DNA from: Sulfurospirillum arsenophilum NBRC 109478
GTDB lineage: Bacteria > Campylobacterota > Campylobacteria > Campylobacterales > Sulfurospirillaceae
Assembly (NCBI RefSeq): GCF_000813345.1
Contig: NZ_BBQF01000005.1
Location: 62,001-126,000, forward strand
Length of the DNA stretch: 64,000 nucleotides
Reading direction: 5' to 3'
The translations under genes were made by a program, and so were the position numbers. Each line of letters starts with the position of its first letter. Position 1 is the stretch's first letter. Positions 36,993-46,573 of the stretch are shown here, piece after piece. The notes beneath the pieces are model-generated. The model was not told the origin of the DNA. It saw nothing but the letters and a program-made list of their open reading frames with translations, and did not search any database.

Positions 36993-37882
36993 TCTTTCTC
37001 CTTTGCTACGATAATTCCACTAAGAACGACTAAGAGTATACCAAATAGTCCAATAAAATCAGGTAAACCATCTCCTAATATTACGCCAATAATCAGTGAA
37101 AAGAAGATAATCGAATACCCAGCCGCACCTACAACACCCGCTCTGGTCGTGGCAAACGCTTTCGTCATATAGACCTGACCAATCGCACCCGAAAAGCCCA
37201 TAAGAACAATATAAAGCCACTGAATACCTTGTGGCAGAATAAAATGCCCCAGCATAAAATCAAACATCGGTGTATGAAAAAACTCACTCAAAAGCATGAA
37301 CAACGCAGGAAAAATCGTCCCTGTACAGACAAATGCTAATACGATAACCCTTGTATCATACACTTTGTTAAGCTCTCTTACACTCGTATAAGCTAACGCG
37401 GCGCCAAGACCACTAAAAAGACCAAAAAGATCGGTTTTGGAAAGCATTAAACCGTTTGGTTTCATGACCAAAACAATCCCTAAGAAGCCTATAAAAACAG
37501 CTAACCACGCTTTCCAGCTAATCTGCTCTTTCAAAAAGAAAAAAGCCAAAATAGCGGTAAAAATAGGAGCGGTTCGTGAAAAAGTAATGGCATCGGCAAG
37601 GGGAATATGGGCAATATTGTAGAAAAAAACTAACATGGAAGCGAAACCAATGAGGGCTCGAAAAAGCAACAACCAAGGCTTTCCACCCGCTTGTTTGATA
37701 GGAAGCTTGAAAATGCTTAGAGCAACAAAGAACATAGTAAGACCATTGCGAAAAAAGACAACTTCGACTGAATCCATATCTTGACTCAGCACCTTAGCAA
37801 AAGCCCCATCAAACGCAAAACTAAACGAGGAGATCAGCATAAACAAGACGCCCTTGTTAATACTGCCTATAAACTCTCTCAC
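36989..37882 (-). CDS. EamA/DMT-family transporter (Cj0385-like)
   Basis: About 297 residues with ten spans and two EamA repeats (VVFFRNGLTMFFVAL ... FFFLKEQISWKAWLAVFIGFLGIVLVMKP, and a second from SVRELNKVYD). Substrate unknown. I chose a GTG at 37882 because GGAG lies six bases upstream; a TTG at 37897 is in frame but has no such site. It is coupled to kdsA by ATGA-type overlap. C. jejuni has, from memory, a similar gene between kdsA and der. Confidence 0.85.
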   Translation of the reverse strand: MREFIGSINKGVLFMLISSFSFAFDGAFAKVLSQDMDSVEVVFFRNGLTMFFVALSIFKLPIKQAGGKPWLLLFRALIGFASMLVFFYNIAHIPLADAITFSRTAPIFTAILAFFFLKEQISWKAWLAVFIGFLGIVLVMKPNGLMLSKTDLFGLFSGLGAALAYTSVRELNKVYDTRVIVLAFVCTGTIFPALFMLLSEFFHTPMFDFMLGHFILPQGIQWLYIVLMGFSGAIGQVYMTKAFATTRAGVVGAAGYSIIFFSLIIGVILGDGLPDFIGLFGILLVVLSGIIVAKEKE

Positions 37883-37951
37883 AATGACTCCATTCAACGC
37901 CGTAAATACGTAATCTTAATCAATTCTGTGTTAAAATCCGTTGATATTTTG

Positions 37952-37990
37952 AGCATGACTTGGAAGAACCGATGAATTTTCAGTCATGCT
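37952..37990. repeat. inverted repeat AGCATGACT / AGTCATGCT
   Basis: Perfect 9-bp arms around a 21-nt loop, with a weak inner pairing, upstream of der. A TAAAAT (37932-37937) just before it could be a -10 box for a short leader or small RNA; this is inference only. Confidence 0.35.
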
Positions 37991-38054
37991 TAAACGACAC
38001 GTTGAGTGCGATTGTTATTTTATTTACCTCAATCTTTTACCAAGACAACGTGTA

Positions 38055-38066
38055 TTTACATGTAAA
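38055..38066. repeat. intergenic copy of the dispersed palindrome
   Basis: Exact TTTACATGTAAA in the der upstream spacer, about 100 bp before the TATAAT box. Confidence 0.8.
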
Positions 38067-38168
38067 ATAAAAAATTATACAAATCGTTTCCAAAAATGGA
38101 GCACAGTTTGCTTTCCCATCCCAGACGCCCTATGGAGAGAGTTTACCAAAATAACAGCAAACACAGAG

Positions 38169-38174
38169 TATAAT
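38169..38174 (+). promoter_or_regulatory. candidate -10 (TATAAT) for the der operon
   Basis: TATAAT lies 27 bp before the ATG at 38202. No clear -35 is visible. Confidence 0.5.
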
Positions 38175-38201
38175 CAACCTAATTATGCAATAAAGGTTAC
38201 T

Positions 38202-39656
38202 ATGAAAAAAATAGCAATTATCGGGCTACCCAATGTGGGTAAGAGCTCCCTTTTTAATCGCATCGCTAAACAGCGTATTGCGATTACTTCTGATTTTAGT
38301 GGAACTACCCGCGATATTAAAACGCACAAAGTCCATATCACCGAAAAACCGTGCCTTCTTTTAGATACTGGCGGACTTGACAAATCGACAGAACTCTTTG
38401 AAAATGTCCACACAATGTCAATGGAAGCTGCCAAAATAGCTGACATCATCGTTATGGTGGTCGATGGTAAAATGCGTCCAAGTGATGCAGAGAAGAAAAT
38501 CTTTTACGCCCTTCAAGCACGTAAAAAGCCTATTGCTTTGGTCATCAATAAAATCGACAACGATAAAGAGATGGAACGCGCATGGGATTTTGACGAATTT
38601 GGAGCAGAACATGTCTTCCCAATATCTGTTTCACACAACCGAGGAGTAAGTGCTCTCTTAGAGTGGATCGGTGAGCTTCTTCCTGCTGTCGAAAGTGCTA
38701 TAACACCTCCGCTTCCAAGTGACGAAGATGCGTTTGAAGATGAAGATGCTACTGAAGAAGACGTCTGGGACGATGACGATGAGTTTGCGGAAGAAGATGA
38801 AGAGATCATCCCTGAGGACGTTATCCCTGAAGTTGAAACCAATCAAATCAATGTTGCGATCATCGGACGTGTCAATGTTGGTAAAAGCTCCCTCCTTAAC
38901 GCCCTTGTTGGCAAACAGCGAGCCGTTGTCAGCAGCGTGGCTGGAACAACCATCGATCCTGTGGATGAGAGCATCGAGTATGAAGATAAAGTCATCAACT
39001 TTGTCGATACTGCGGGACTTCGTCGCCGTGGTAAAATTGAAGGTATTGAGAAATTTGCCCTTATGCGTACCAAAGAGATGTTAGAGCGTGCCAATATCGC
39101 TTTGCTTGTTTTAGATACCAGTGAGCCATTCTTAGAGCTTGACGAGCGTATCGCAGGACTTGTGGAAGAGAACCATTTGGCATGTATTATCGTCCTTAAC
39201 AAATGGGACAATCCACTGGCTGACTTTGAACAAATCACCGCAGAAGTGAGACACCGCTTTAAGTTTCTCTCCTATGCACCACTGATTACCGTTTCGGCTA
39301 AGAGTAAACAAAGAGTTGCTAAAATCAAAGATATGATCTTATCAGTCTATGCCAATTATTCACAGCATCTTCCAACACGTCAGCTCAATGAGATTATTAA
39401 AGAGGCGACCATTAGACATCAGATTCCAAGTGATCACTCTAAGATCGTTAAAATTTTCTTTGCAACTCAGTACCTTACCAAGCCTCCACGCATTGCGCTT
39501 GTCATGAACAAACCACGTTCATTACACTTTAGCTATAAACGCTACCTTGCAAACAAATTGCGTGAAAACTTCAATCTTGAAGGCTCACCAATTCTACTCT
39601 ACCCACGCGCACGTGGAGAGAGAGACGAACAGGAAAATAACGGTGCTGAATCCTAA
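38202..39656 (+). CDS. der: ribosome-assembly GTPase Der (EngA)
   Basis: 484 residues with two tandem G domains and a C-terminal KH-like domain. G1 motifs are GLPNVGKSS (7-15) and GRVNVGKSS (from 222); G3 are DTGGLD and DTAGLR; G4 are NKID and NKWD. The linker between G domains, about residues 173-213, is unusually acidic, with over 20 Asp/Glu. Der is needed for 50S subunit assembly. The start is set by the G1 strand KKIAIIGLPNVG following the ATG and the nearby AAAGG. Its end overlaps aroK by 14 bp. Confidence 0.95.
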   Translation: MKKIAIIGLPNVGKSSLFNRIAKQRIAITSDFSGTTRDIKTHKVHITEKPCLLLDTGGLDKSTELFENVHTMSMEAAKIADIIVMVVDGKMRPSDAEKKIFYALQARKKPIALVINKIDNDKEMERAWDFDEFGAEHVFPISVSHNRGVSALLEWIGELLPAVESAITPPLPSDEDAFEDEDATEEDVWDDDDEFAEEDEEIIPEDVIPEVETNQINVAIIGRVNVGKSSLLNALVGKQRAVVSSVAGTTIDPVDESIEYEDKVINFVDTAGLRRRGKIEGIEKFALMRTKEMLERANIALLVLDTSEPFLELDERIAGLVEENHLACIIVLNKWDNPLADFEQITAEVRHRFKFLSYAPLITVSAKSKQRVAKIKDMILSVYANYSQHLPTRQLNEIIKEATIRHQIPSDHSKIVKIFFATQYLTKPPRIALVMNKPRSLHFSYKRYLANKLRENFNLEGSPILLYPRARGERDEQENNGAES

Positions 39657-40182
39657 AAACAAAAATATCGTTTTTATCGGCTTTATGGGCGTTGGCAAAG
39701 GTACCATTGCAAGGGCCCTCATTCAAAAAACCAAACGCTTTGGTTTGGATACGGATGATCTCATTGAAAGTATGGAAAACCGAAAAATCAAAGCTATTTT
39801 TGAAGCAGACGGAGAAGCATACTTTCGTAAGCTAGAAAAGAAAACCGCTAAATGGCTTGAAAAAAATGTTAAAAATGCCATCATCTCAACCGGTGGTGGT
39901 TTTTTCAAAGTCGAGAATATGGACCAAATTGGAACGATTGTCTACCTTCGCTCCTCATTTGATGGCATCTTAAAACGCCTTCGGGAGCATGAAAATGCAG
40001 ATCTAAAGCTTGCTAAACGTCCGCTGCTTACCGATGAAGCTAAAGCGCGCGCTTTATTTGAAGAGCGCTCTTCACTTTATGAAGCCAAAGCAGACATCAT
40101 CATTGATGTTGAAGAGCGCAGTATCAACGATATCGTACGAGATTTAATTAGATTACTCAATTTAAAAGAGAAAAAAGATTAG
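39643..40182 (+). CDS. aroK: shikimate kinase
   Basis: 179 residues. P-loop GFMGVGKGT, DTDDLIE, FRKLEKK, ISTGGGFF and a lid with RPLL match AroK. It phosphorylates shikimate in the aromatic amino acid pathway. The start is a GTG at 39643 inside der, with AGGA nine bases upstream; longer frames would read through der in another frame. der-aroK-trpS-serS is the order I recall in C. jejuni. Confidence 0.92.
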   Translation: MLNPKNKNIVFIGFMGVGKGTIARALIQKTKRFGLDTDDLIESMENRKIKAIFEADGEAYFRKLEKKTAKWLEKNVKNAIISTGGGFFKVENMDQIGTIVYLRSSFDGILKRLREHENADLKLAKRPLLTDEAKARALFEERSSLYEAKADIIIDVEERSINDIVRDLIRLLNLKEKKD

Positions 40183-40191
40183 GATAGATTT

Positions 40192-41157
40192 ATGAGAGTA
40201 TTAACAGGAATTCAACCCTCTGGTGCGCTTCACATAGGTAACTATTTTGGTGCCATTAAACAGATGATCGACCTTCAAGAGAAGAGCGATCTTTTTATCT
40301 TTATCGCAAATTACCACGCCCTCACCTCACTTAAAGACGGTGTTGCACTCAAAAACAACACGCTTGATGCAGCCATAAACTTTTTATCTTTAGGCATCGA
40401 CCACACTAAAGTAACTTTCTGGGCACAATCGGATGTCAAAGAGGTTTTAGAGCTTTACTGGATACTCTCAGGCTATACGCCTATGGGTTTGCTAGAGCGA
40501 GCACACAGCTACAAAGACAAAGTGGCTAAAGGTATTGCTGCGAACCACTCTTTATTTTCTTATCCTGTTTTGATGGCAGCTGACATCTTGCTCTATGATT
40601 CTGAAATCATTCCTGTGGGAAAAGATCAGATTCAACACGTTGAAATTACGCGCGACATCGCCATTAAATTTAACAATGACTTTGGCGAAATTTTCAAAGT
40701 ACCCGAATTCAAAGTGGATGAAAATGTTGCTACTGTGCCTGGACTTGATGGTGCGAAGATGAGTAAAAGCTATGGCAATACCATTGATATTTTCTGCACC
40801 GAAAAAGAGCTCAAAAAAGCAACCTCACGCATCGTAACCGACTCAACGCCTATGGAAGAGCCAAAAGACTATGCTACGTGTAATGTTTACGCACTGGCTA
40901 AACTCTTTTTGGAAAATGACGAAGTAGTTGCATTGCAAGCGCGCTACCAAAAAGGTGGCGAAGGATACGGGCACTTTAAAGCCTATCTTAACACGCTTAT
41001 TTGGGACTATTTTGCTGAAGCACGTGCAAAAAGAGCGTATTACTTGGACCATAAAGACGAAGTCTTCGCTATTTTAGATGAAGGTGCGAGTAAAGCTCGT
41101 AAAATCGCAAGTGAGAAGATGCGCGTTATTCGTGATCTTGCTGGAATTTATCGCTAA
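40192..41157 (+). CDS. trpS: tryptophanyl-tRNA synthetase
   Basis: 321 residues. Class I motifs: [19 protein letters not shown] (HIGH-type HIGN) and KMSKS (as [12 protein letters not shown]), plus the [15 protein letters not shown] substrate segment. It charges tRNA-Trp. AGGATAG precedes the ATG. It lies 9 bp after aroK in the same operon. Confidence 0.97.
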   Translation: MRVLTGIQPSGALHIGNYFGAIKQMIDLQEKSDLFIFIANYHALTSLKDGVALKNNTLDAAINFLSLGIDHTKVTFWAQSDVKEVLELYWILSGYTPMGLLERAHSYKDKVAKGIAANHSLFSYPVLMAADILLYDSEIIPVGKDQIQHVEITRDIAIKFNNDFGEIFKVPEFKVDENVATVPGLDGAKMSKSYGNTIDIFCTEKELKKATSRIVTDSTPMEEPKDYATCNVYALAKLFLENDEVVALQARYQKGGEGYGHFKAYLNTLIWDYFAEARAKRAYYLDHKDEVFAILDEGASKARKIASEKMRVIRDLAGIYR

Positions 41158-41165
41158 GGGAAAGT

Positions 41166-42410
41166 ATGTTAGATATTAAACTGATACAAAATGATTTTGA
41201 AAACGTGGCACAAAGTCTTCGCAAAAAAAAAGTGGATGAAGCAATTCTTGAAGAACTTCGTACTCTTTCATTAGAGCTCAAAAGTGCTCGCCTTGTTTTA
41301 GAACCACTCCAAGCAGAGCAGAACTCAAAAAGTAAACTCTTTGGTGCTTATGCAAAAGAAGGCAAAGATGTAGGCGCCCTTAAAGCAGAACTTTCTCTTA
41401 ATAAAGAAAAAATTGCGGATGCAACAGAAGTCGTTCGAACTTTAGAAGAAAAACTAGAATCTCTCGCAACAGTCATTCCTAACATGCCTTCCCATCTTGT
41501 CCCTGATGGCGAAGATGAAAATGACAATGTGGAACTCAAACGTGTACTTGAACCCAAAACTTTCTCATTTACACCTAAAGAGCACTGGGATATTGACATC
41601 AAACAAAACTGGATCGACTTTGAGCGTGGCGTCAAACTTGCAAAGAGTCGCTTTAGTGTTTTAAAAAATGAAGCCGCGAAGTTAGAGCGAGCACTCATTA
41701 ACTACATGCTTGATTTTAATACCAAACGAGGCTTCCAAGAGGTTGCCGTTCCTTACATTGTTAACCGTGAAACGCTTATGGGAACAGGTCAGCTTCCTAA
41801 ATTTGAAGATGACCTTTTTAAAATTGATGGTGAAGACCTCTTTTTGATCCCAACAGCCGAAGTGCCTGTTACCAATTTATTTAGAGATGAAATTTTAACC
41901 AAAGAAGAACTCCCTCTTAAAATGACGGCTTATTCTGCCTGCTTTCGAAAAGAGGCAGGAAGTGCAGGACGTGACACACGCGGTATGATTCGCCAACACC
42001 AATTTGACAAGGTTGAGTTAGTTTGTATCACCACACCAGAGCAAAGTGAAGCTGTTTTTGAAGAGATGCTCACGTGTGCTTCTGATTTGCTGACTTCCCT
42101 TGGACTTCCACACCGTCACTTGATGCTTTGCGGAGGAGACCTTGGCTTTAGTGCCGCCAAAACCGTTGATCTTGAGGTCTGGCTTCCAGGGCAAAATAGA
42201 TACCGCGAAATCAGTTCGGTTTCTAATACATTTGATTTCCAAGCAAGACGTGCCAAAATCCGTTTTAAAGATGAAGGTAAAAATCGTTTAGTTCACACGC
42301 TTAATGGCTCTTCTTTAGCAGTAGGTCGAACACTCATTGCCATTATGGAGAACTATCAACAAGAAGATGGCAGTATTGCTATTCCTGAAGTCTTGAAAAA
42401 GTACATGTAA
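41166..42410 (+). CDS. serS: seryl-tRNA synthetase
   Basis: 414 residues. An N-terminal coiled-coil arm (residues 1-105) is followed by a class II core. Motif 2 is [27 protein letters not shown], motif 3 is [19 protein letters not shown] and TAEVPVTN contacts serine. It charges tRNA-Ser. Its last codons and stop (Lys-Tyr-Met-stop) read GTACATGTAA, a near match to the dispersed palindrome (42401-42410), just before the pflB start. Confidence 0.97.
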   Translation: MLDIKLIQNDFENVAQSLRKKKVDEAILEELRTLSLELKSARLVLEPLQAEQNSKSKLFGAYAKEGKDVGALKAELSLNKEKIADATEVVRTLEEKLESLATVIPNMPSHLVPDGEDENDNVELKRVLEPKTFSFTPKEHWDIDIKQNWIDFERGVKLAKSRFSVLKNEAAKLERALINYMLDFNTKRGFQEVAVPYIVNRETLMGTGQLPKFEDDLFKIDGEDLFLIPTAEVPVTNLFRDEILTKEELPLKMTAYSACFRKEAGSAGRDTRGMIRQHQFDKVELVCITTPEQSEAVFEEMLTCASDLLTSLGLPHRHLMLCGGDLGFSAAKTVDLEVWLPGQNRYREISSVSNTFDFQARRAKIRFKDEGKNRLVHTLNGSSLAVGRTLIAIMENYQQEDGSIAIPEVLKKYM

Positions 42411-42411
42411 C

Positions 42412-44760
42412 ATGGCAGAAGAAGAAGTAGTCATACTCGAAGCTGATCCCTCATCAGCGATCACCGTCATGGAAGAGGGATTTGCTCCGATAGAGGAAGA
42501 GAATGCTGATGAAACTGCAGCTTCCTCCGCTGCTCAAAGTGAAGAAAATGAACAAAAAGGCAAAGCTAAGAAAAAATTGCTTATTTTACTCATTCTTGGA
42601 GCCGTACTACTTCTTAGTATTATTATTGCACTTGTGGTTATCATCAAAAATAAAAATAAAACTCCTGAACCTGTTGCTATTGAAAAAACAGTCGAAAAAC
42701 CTTTTATTAAAGAACAATTTTCACCTTCTAAAATAGATGGTATGATTAAAAAAGCACATCTTCTTTATGAACAAGGCAATAAAGATGATGCCCTTAAAAT
42801 CTATGAAAAAATTGCTACGTTTAATGAAGCCATCTCTTACTATAACATTGGCGTGGCAAAACTCAAAGAACAGAATTTTCCTGATGCTTTAGAAGCGTTC
42901 AAAAAAGCAATCCAAAATAAAGAACATCGTACGATTAGTGCCATTAATGCTGCTGTGTGCGCGCTGGAAATGAAAGATGATAAACTTTTTAGCTACTACA
43001 TAGACCTTGCCTTTGCCTATCTACCAGAAGAGAGCAATGCCCCTCTTTACTCATACTATGTAGGACTCGTGCATTACTATAAAGATTTTTACCACGAAGC
43101 ACTGAGTGCCATATCGCATCCTGTTACAGACTACTATAAAGAAGATCAAGATTATCTCGCTTCCAAAATATTAGCTTCACTCAATTATAATGACTATGCC
43201 CTCTCAACGCTTGAAAAAATTGAAAAAGAGAGTGATCATTTTACCGTTGGACTTCTACATGCTAAACTTGGAGAATTTCAAAAAGCTAAGGCATCACTGC
43301 TCAAAGCACTCCAAAATGACCACGAAAATGCAAAAATTAAAATGGCACTTGCCATGGTTGAAAATAAACTAGGCAATCTAGGCAATACGGCATTACTGAT
43401 GAGCGAAGTTTACAAAGTACGTGACACGGATGCTAAGCCTATCTATAAAATGCGGGCTATTTTGAAACCTTCCCTTTTTGATGTTGACCAAGCTCAGGTT
43501 GAATTTGAAAAAGAGCTCTTTTTTGACAATGAAAATATCTATAGCCTCATCTTTTATTATGCTCCGTATAAAGTCTTTGATGCAAAACAAACCATTGACT
43601 ATATCCGTAAAGGAAGTATGAATATCTTTATTGATGAGATTGGTCCAGCGCTTTCTTATTTAAAAGCCAGTTCTACCATTTCTAAAGTCAATATTGCGAT
43701 TAGTAAAGGTATTAAAAAAGCGCTTGACTTTCATGTCTATGAAGCCAATGACATTTTCCTAAAAATGGTTGAAGAGTATAAAAATCACTCTATTTTGCAC
43801 TATAATCTCGCTTTAACGTACGCACAAATGGGCGATTATGCGGCGGCTTATAAAAACTTTTCCAAAAGCTATCATCTCGATGGCAACAACTATCTGGCAG
43901 GTGTCTTTGCGCTTATGACGGGTAATTTGATTGGGAAAGACATCACAAAACTCTCAGAAGATGTCAGAGAGAGTATAAACAAAAATACAACATTAGAAAA
44001 AGACAATCTCTATGCTTCTTTAATTCACCTTACCGATGGAAACCACTTTTCACTCACACGCTGGATAGAAAAAGAGAAAGAAGATAGCCCCCTTAGCATT
44101 ATGCTGAACATCATAGCGGCACAAAAGCTAGGCAATGAGCGTATTTATCGTTTAGGCACACAAAAGCTTCAAGCACTCCTTCCTAAAGACATCGTTGCCA
44201 ATCTCATTGCTTTTAATGTTAAGCATCAAAAACAGAACATTAAAGCGTATGCCAAAGCCATTCAAATGGAATTCAACCGACTTCCTCTTGATTATGATGC
44301 CTTTTATTTTGGACCAAAAATCGTCAAAGAACAGTACATTAAACTCTTACAGATTGGTGGGCTTCTTCATCAAAAACGCGATAGTGTCAGGAAAAAAATG
44401 GAAGAAGAGCGTGTCGATATTCCTTCCATTATGCAAACACTCGCTTACATGGAGATCTACACCAACAATTTTGAAGAGGCTTTTACACTCTACAATAAAC
44501 TCATCGATGACTATAATAAAAGAGATACACATACCATCTTTCTTGCCTCCGTTGCAGCCATTGGAGCTGGGCATAGTGAAAATGCCATTGCACTCTTAGA
44601 GCTGTCTAAATTAACGGACCCTAGTAATGTTGAAAGCAAATATGCCCTTGGATTGTTGTATCAAGAAGTAGGAAATTTTGAAGCGGCAAATGCGCAGTAT
44701 CGAACGATTGGCAATATTGGTTTTATCTCACAATATTTTAGCTTTGCACTTATAAAATAA
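42412..44760 (+). CDS. pflB: TPR-repeat flagellar motor scaffold protein, PflB-like
   Basis: 782 residues. A short acidic cytoplasmic tail is followed by one membrane span (about 55-78). The large periplasmic part has many TPR-like helical hairpins (for example LLYEQGNKDDALKIYEKI and ALTYAQMGDYAAAYKNF). C. jejuni PflB (Cj0390), next to serS, is of similar length and builds the medial disk of the flagellar motor with PflA. The name rests on synteny and architecture. It starts one base after the serS stop without a clear ribosome site, so it may depend on serS translation. Confidence 0.8.
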   Translation: MAEEEVVILEADPSSAITVMEEGFAPIEEENADETAASSAAQSEENEQKGKAKKKLLILLILGAVLLLSIIIALVVIIKNKNKTPEPVAIEKTVEKPFIKEQFSPSKIDGMIKKAHLLYEQGNKDDALKIYEKIATFNEAISYYNIGVAKLKEQNFPDALEAFKKAIQNKEHRTISAINAAVCALEMKDDKLFSYYIDLAFAYLPEESNAPLYSYYVGLVHYYKDFYHEALSAISHPVTDYYKEDQDYLASKILASLNYNDYALSTLEKIEKESDHFTVGLLHAKLGEFQKAKASLLKALQNDHENAKIKMALAMVENKLGNLGNTALLMSEVYKVRDTDAKPIYKMRAILKPSLFDVDQAQVEFEKELFFDNENIYSLIFYYAPYKVFDAKQTIDYIRKGSMNIFIDEIGPALSYLKASSTISKVNIAISKGIKKALDFHVYEANDIFLKMVEEYKNHSILHYNLALTYAQMGDYAAAYKNFSKSYHLDGNNYLAGVFALMTGNLIGKDITKLSEDVRESINKNTTLEKDNLYASLIHLTDGNHFSLTRWIEKEKEDSPLSIMLNIIAAQKLGNERIYRLGTQKLQALLPKDIVANLIAFNVKHQKQNIKAYAKAIQMEFNRLPLDYDAFYFGPKIVKEQYIKLLQIGGLLHQKRDSVRKKMEEERVDIPSIMQTLAYMEIYTNNFEEAFTLYNKLIDDYNKRDTHTIFLASVAAIGAGHSENAIALLELSKLTDPSNVESKYALGLLYQEVGNFEAANAQYRTIGNIGFISQYFSFALIK

Positions 44761-44761
44761 G

Positions 44762-44797
44762 TTTACATGTAAAGGTTTTTAGACCTTTACATGTAAA
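44762..44797. terminator. inverted pair of dispersed palindromes between convergent pflB and leuA
   Basis: Two exact TTTACATGTAAA copies (44762-44773 and 44786-44797) extend to a 14-bp stem by GG and CC, around an 8-nt T-rich loop beginning TTTTTAGA-like sequence. It begins directly after the pflB stop and ends 12 bp before leuA. It probably acts as a bidirectional terminator, in the manner of paired uptake sequences in Neisseria and Haemophilus. Confidence 0.7.
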
Positions 44798-44809
44798 GAT
44801 CAAAAAGAG

Positions 44810-46369
44810 TTAAAGGCCCTCTTCTTCGTTTGTTTTAATATTTCGAAGACTCTCTCTCATAGACATATAACTATTGAGCGCTCCAATATACGCTTTAGCC
44901 GTAGCAAGCATTGTATCAACGCTGAGTCCATGTCCCATAATCGCAGGCTTGCTCTCATCAAATACCACTTTTACAAGTACTCTTGCCATCGCATCTTTAC
45001 CTTGAGAAACGGCATCCACCTTATAGTCTTTTAGCTCACCACTCACACCACATACACGGTCAATCACTTTAAAGATAGCATCCATAGTTCCATTACCAAT
45101 CGCTGCATCGGTGATCTCTTTGCCATCATGTAAAATAGTCACAGCAGCACTTGGAACACCTCCTGGTGCACAATCAGAGAGCTGTAAACGTACCAAGTCA
45201 AATACTTGAGGAATCTTCGTGATCTCTTCTGCAACGAGGGCTCGTAAATCATCATCAAAAATCTCTTTTTTCTGATCTGCTAAAATTTTAAAACGATCAA
45301 ATGCCTCATTAAGCTCTTCATCTTTTAACTCATACCCTAGTGTATTCAATTTGTCTTTAAAGGCATGGCGACCAGAGTGTTTACCAAGAACGATCGAGTT
45401 TTTATCAAGACCAATGTCTTTTGCGCTCATAATCTCATACGTTTCAGTATGTTTAAGAACACCATCTTGGTGGATGCCACTCTCATGAGAGAACGCATTT
45501 TTACCGACAATGGCTTTGTTTGGTTGAGGCTCAATTCCCGTAATAGAAGAGACTAATTTACTGGTTGGATAAATTTCTTTGATGTTAATGTTCGTATCGT
45601 AACCATTGAAATGATCTTTGCGGGTACGAAGAGCCATGACTATCTCTTCAAGTGCCGCATTACCAGCACGTTCACCCAAACCATTGATGGTACACTCCAC
45701 TTGACGCGCACCGTTTTCAATACATGCCAAAGAGTTAGCCACAGCAAGACCTAAGTCATTATGGTTATGCACAGAGATAATCGCACGCTCACCCACAAAA
45801 TCAGAAAGCGATTTGATAATTGCACCCATCTCCGTTGGTAAACGATACCCTACCGTATCGGGGATATTCAGCGTTGTGGCTCCTGCATTGATAACTGCGT
45901 CCAACACCTCTTTCATGAAGCTGACATCACTACGACCTGCATCTTCACAGCTAAACTCGACATCATCACAAAATGTTTTAGCGTATTGTACGGCTTCAAC
46001 CGCTTTTTTAATGACTTGATCCGGTGTCATTTTGAGTTTGTACTGCATATGTATCTGACTTGTCGCAATAAACGTGTGAATACGGTTCAACTTTGCTTTT
46101 GAAACAGCTTCACCCGCTGCTTTAATATCGCGATCAAGGGCACGAGCAAGAGAGCAGATACGACTCTTCGTGACTGCTTCAGAAATGCGTGCTATGGCGT
46201 CAAAGTCTCCAGGGCTTGCCGCTGCGAAACCTGCTTCAATGACATCAACCCCTAATTTTTGAAGTTGCAATGCAATCTGAATCTTCTCTTCCGTATTCAT
46301 AGACGCCCCAGGGCTTTGCTCTCCATCACGTAATGTGGTATCAAAAATTATAATTTTAGAGTTACTCAT
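44810..46369 (-). CDS. leuA: 2-isopropylmalate synthase
   Basis: 519 residues. N-terminal TIM barrel with [41 protein letters not shown] and [17 protein letters not shown]-terminal regulatory ACT-like domain begins about residue 390 and supports leucine feedback inhibition. It commits 2-oxoisovalerate to leucine. AAGGAAT precedes the ATG. It is preceded by a short leader gene rich in Leu codons, so it may be regulated by leucine supply. Confidence 0.95.
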   Translation of the reverse strand: MSNSKIIIFDTTLRDGEQSPGASMNTEEKIQIALQLQKLGVDVIEAGFAAASPGDFDAIARISEAVTKSRICSLARALDRDIKAAGEAVSKAKLNRIHTFIATSQIHMQYKLKMTPDQVIKKAVEAVQYAKTFCDDVEFSCEDAGRSDVSFMKEVLDAVINAGATTLNIPDTVGYRLPTEMGAIIKSLSDFVGERAIISVHNHNDLGLAVANSLACIENGARQVECTINGLGERAGNAALEEIVMALRTRKDHFNGYDTNINIKEIYPTSKLVSSITGIEPQPNKAIVGKNAFSHESGIHQDGVLKHTETYEIMSAKDIGLDKNSIVLGKHSGRHAFKDKLNTLGYELKDEELNEAFDRFKILADQKKEIFDDDLRALVAEEITKIPQVFDLVRLQLSDCAPGGVPSAAVTILHDGKEITDAAIGNGTMDAIFKVIDRVCGVSGELKDYKVDAVSQGKDAMARVLVKVVFDESKPAIMGHGLSVDTMLATAKAYIGALNSYMSMRESLRNIKTNEEEGL

Positions 46370-46417
46370 AGGTTATTCCTTAGTATGATTGTTAAAAAAA
46401 TTAGAAAATAAAAAGGG

Positions 46418-46513
46418 TTAGAGGGAGAGGAGGTTTTGCAGGAGAGCGTTTTTGATCTCTATCTTGGGTAAAATTTTGATCGATTTCATAATGCCAACAT
46501 CTACGCTGTTCAT
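46418..46513 (-). CDS. leuA leader peptide (candidate), Leu-rich C-terminus
   Basis: A 31-codon frame starts at an ATG with AAAGGAG six bases upstream and ends 48 bp before leuA. Its last nine residues are ALLQNLLSL: five Leu, four of them CTC and one CTG, unusual in such an AT-rich genome. The T-rich stretch after its stop and its place before leuA fit a ribosome-stalling leader. The CTC-rich codons (CTCC) can also pair with its own AGGAG and perhaps the leuA AAGGA, so a translational switch is possible. No family match is known to me; the assignment is inference. Confidence 0.6.
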   Translation of the reverse strand: MNSVDVGIMKSIKILPKIEIKNALLQNLLSL

Positions 46514-46538
46514 CGCTTCTCCTTTGTTAAAACTAAGT

Positions 46539-46561
46539 GAGGTAAAGTCTTTCTTTACCTC
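46539..46561 (-). terminator. hairpin after pssA / before the leuA leader
   Basis: A 9-bp perfect stem, GAGGTAAAG / CTTTACCTC, with a 5-nt loop lies 13 bp after the pssA stop on the minus strand and is followed by ACTTAGTTTTAAC. It probably ends the ftsH-pssA transcript, perhaps only partly, since no strong promoter is visible between it and the leader gene. Confidence 0.55.
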
Positions 46562-46573
46562 GAAGTGGGCATA

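Larger units (their letters stand above)
37883..38201. other. gene-free spacer with hairpin, palindrome copy and der promoter
   Basis: This spacer between the EamA gene and der holds no convincing gene. It contains a 9-bp inverted repeat AGCATGACT (37952-37960) / AGTCATGCT (37982-37990) with a 21-nt loop. It also holds an exact dispersed palindrome (38055-38066) and a TATAAT (38169-38174) 27 bp before the der ATG. An in-frame extension of der back to 37986 has no ribosome site and no family similarity, so I leave it out. Confidence 0.6.

Noticed and set aside
37986-38201. In-frame N-terminal extension of der by 72 residues
   Set aside because: No ribosome site, no family similarity, and it would run through a TATAAT promoter box; Der begins at KKIAIIGLPNVG.
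38719-39084. Lys- and Met-rich frame overlapping der
   Set aside because: An out-of-frame product of the acidic GAA/GAT-rich linker codons; no independent signals.
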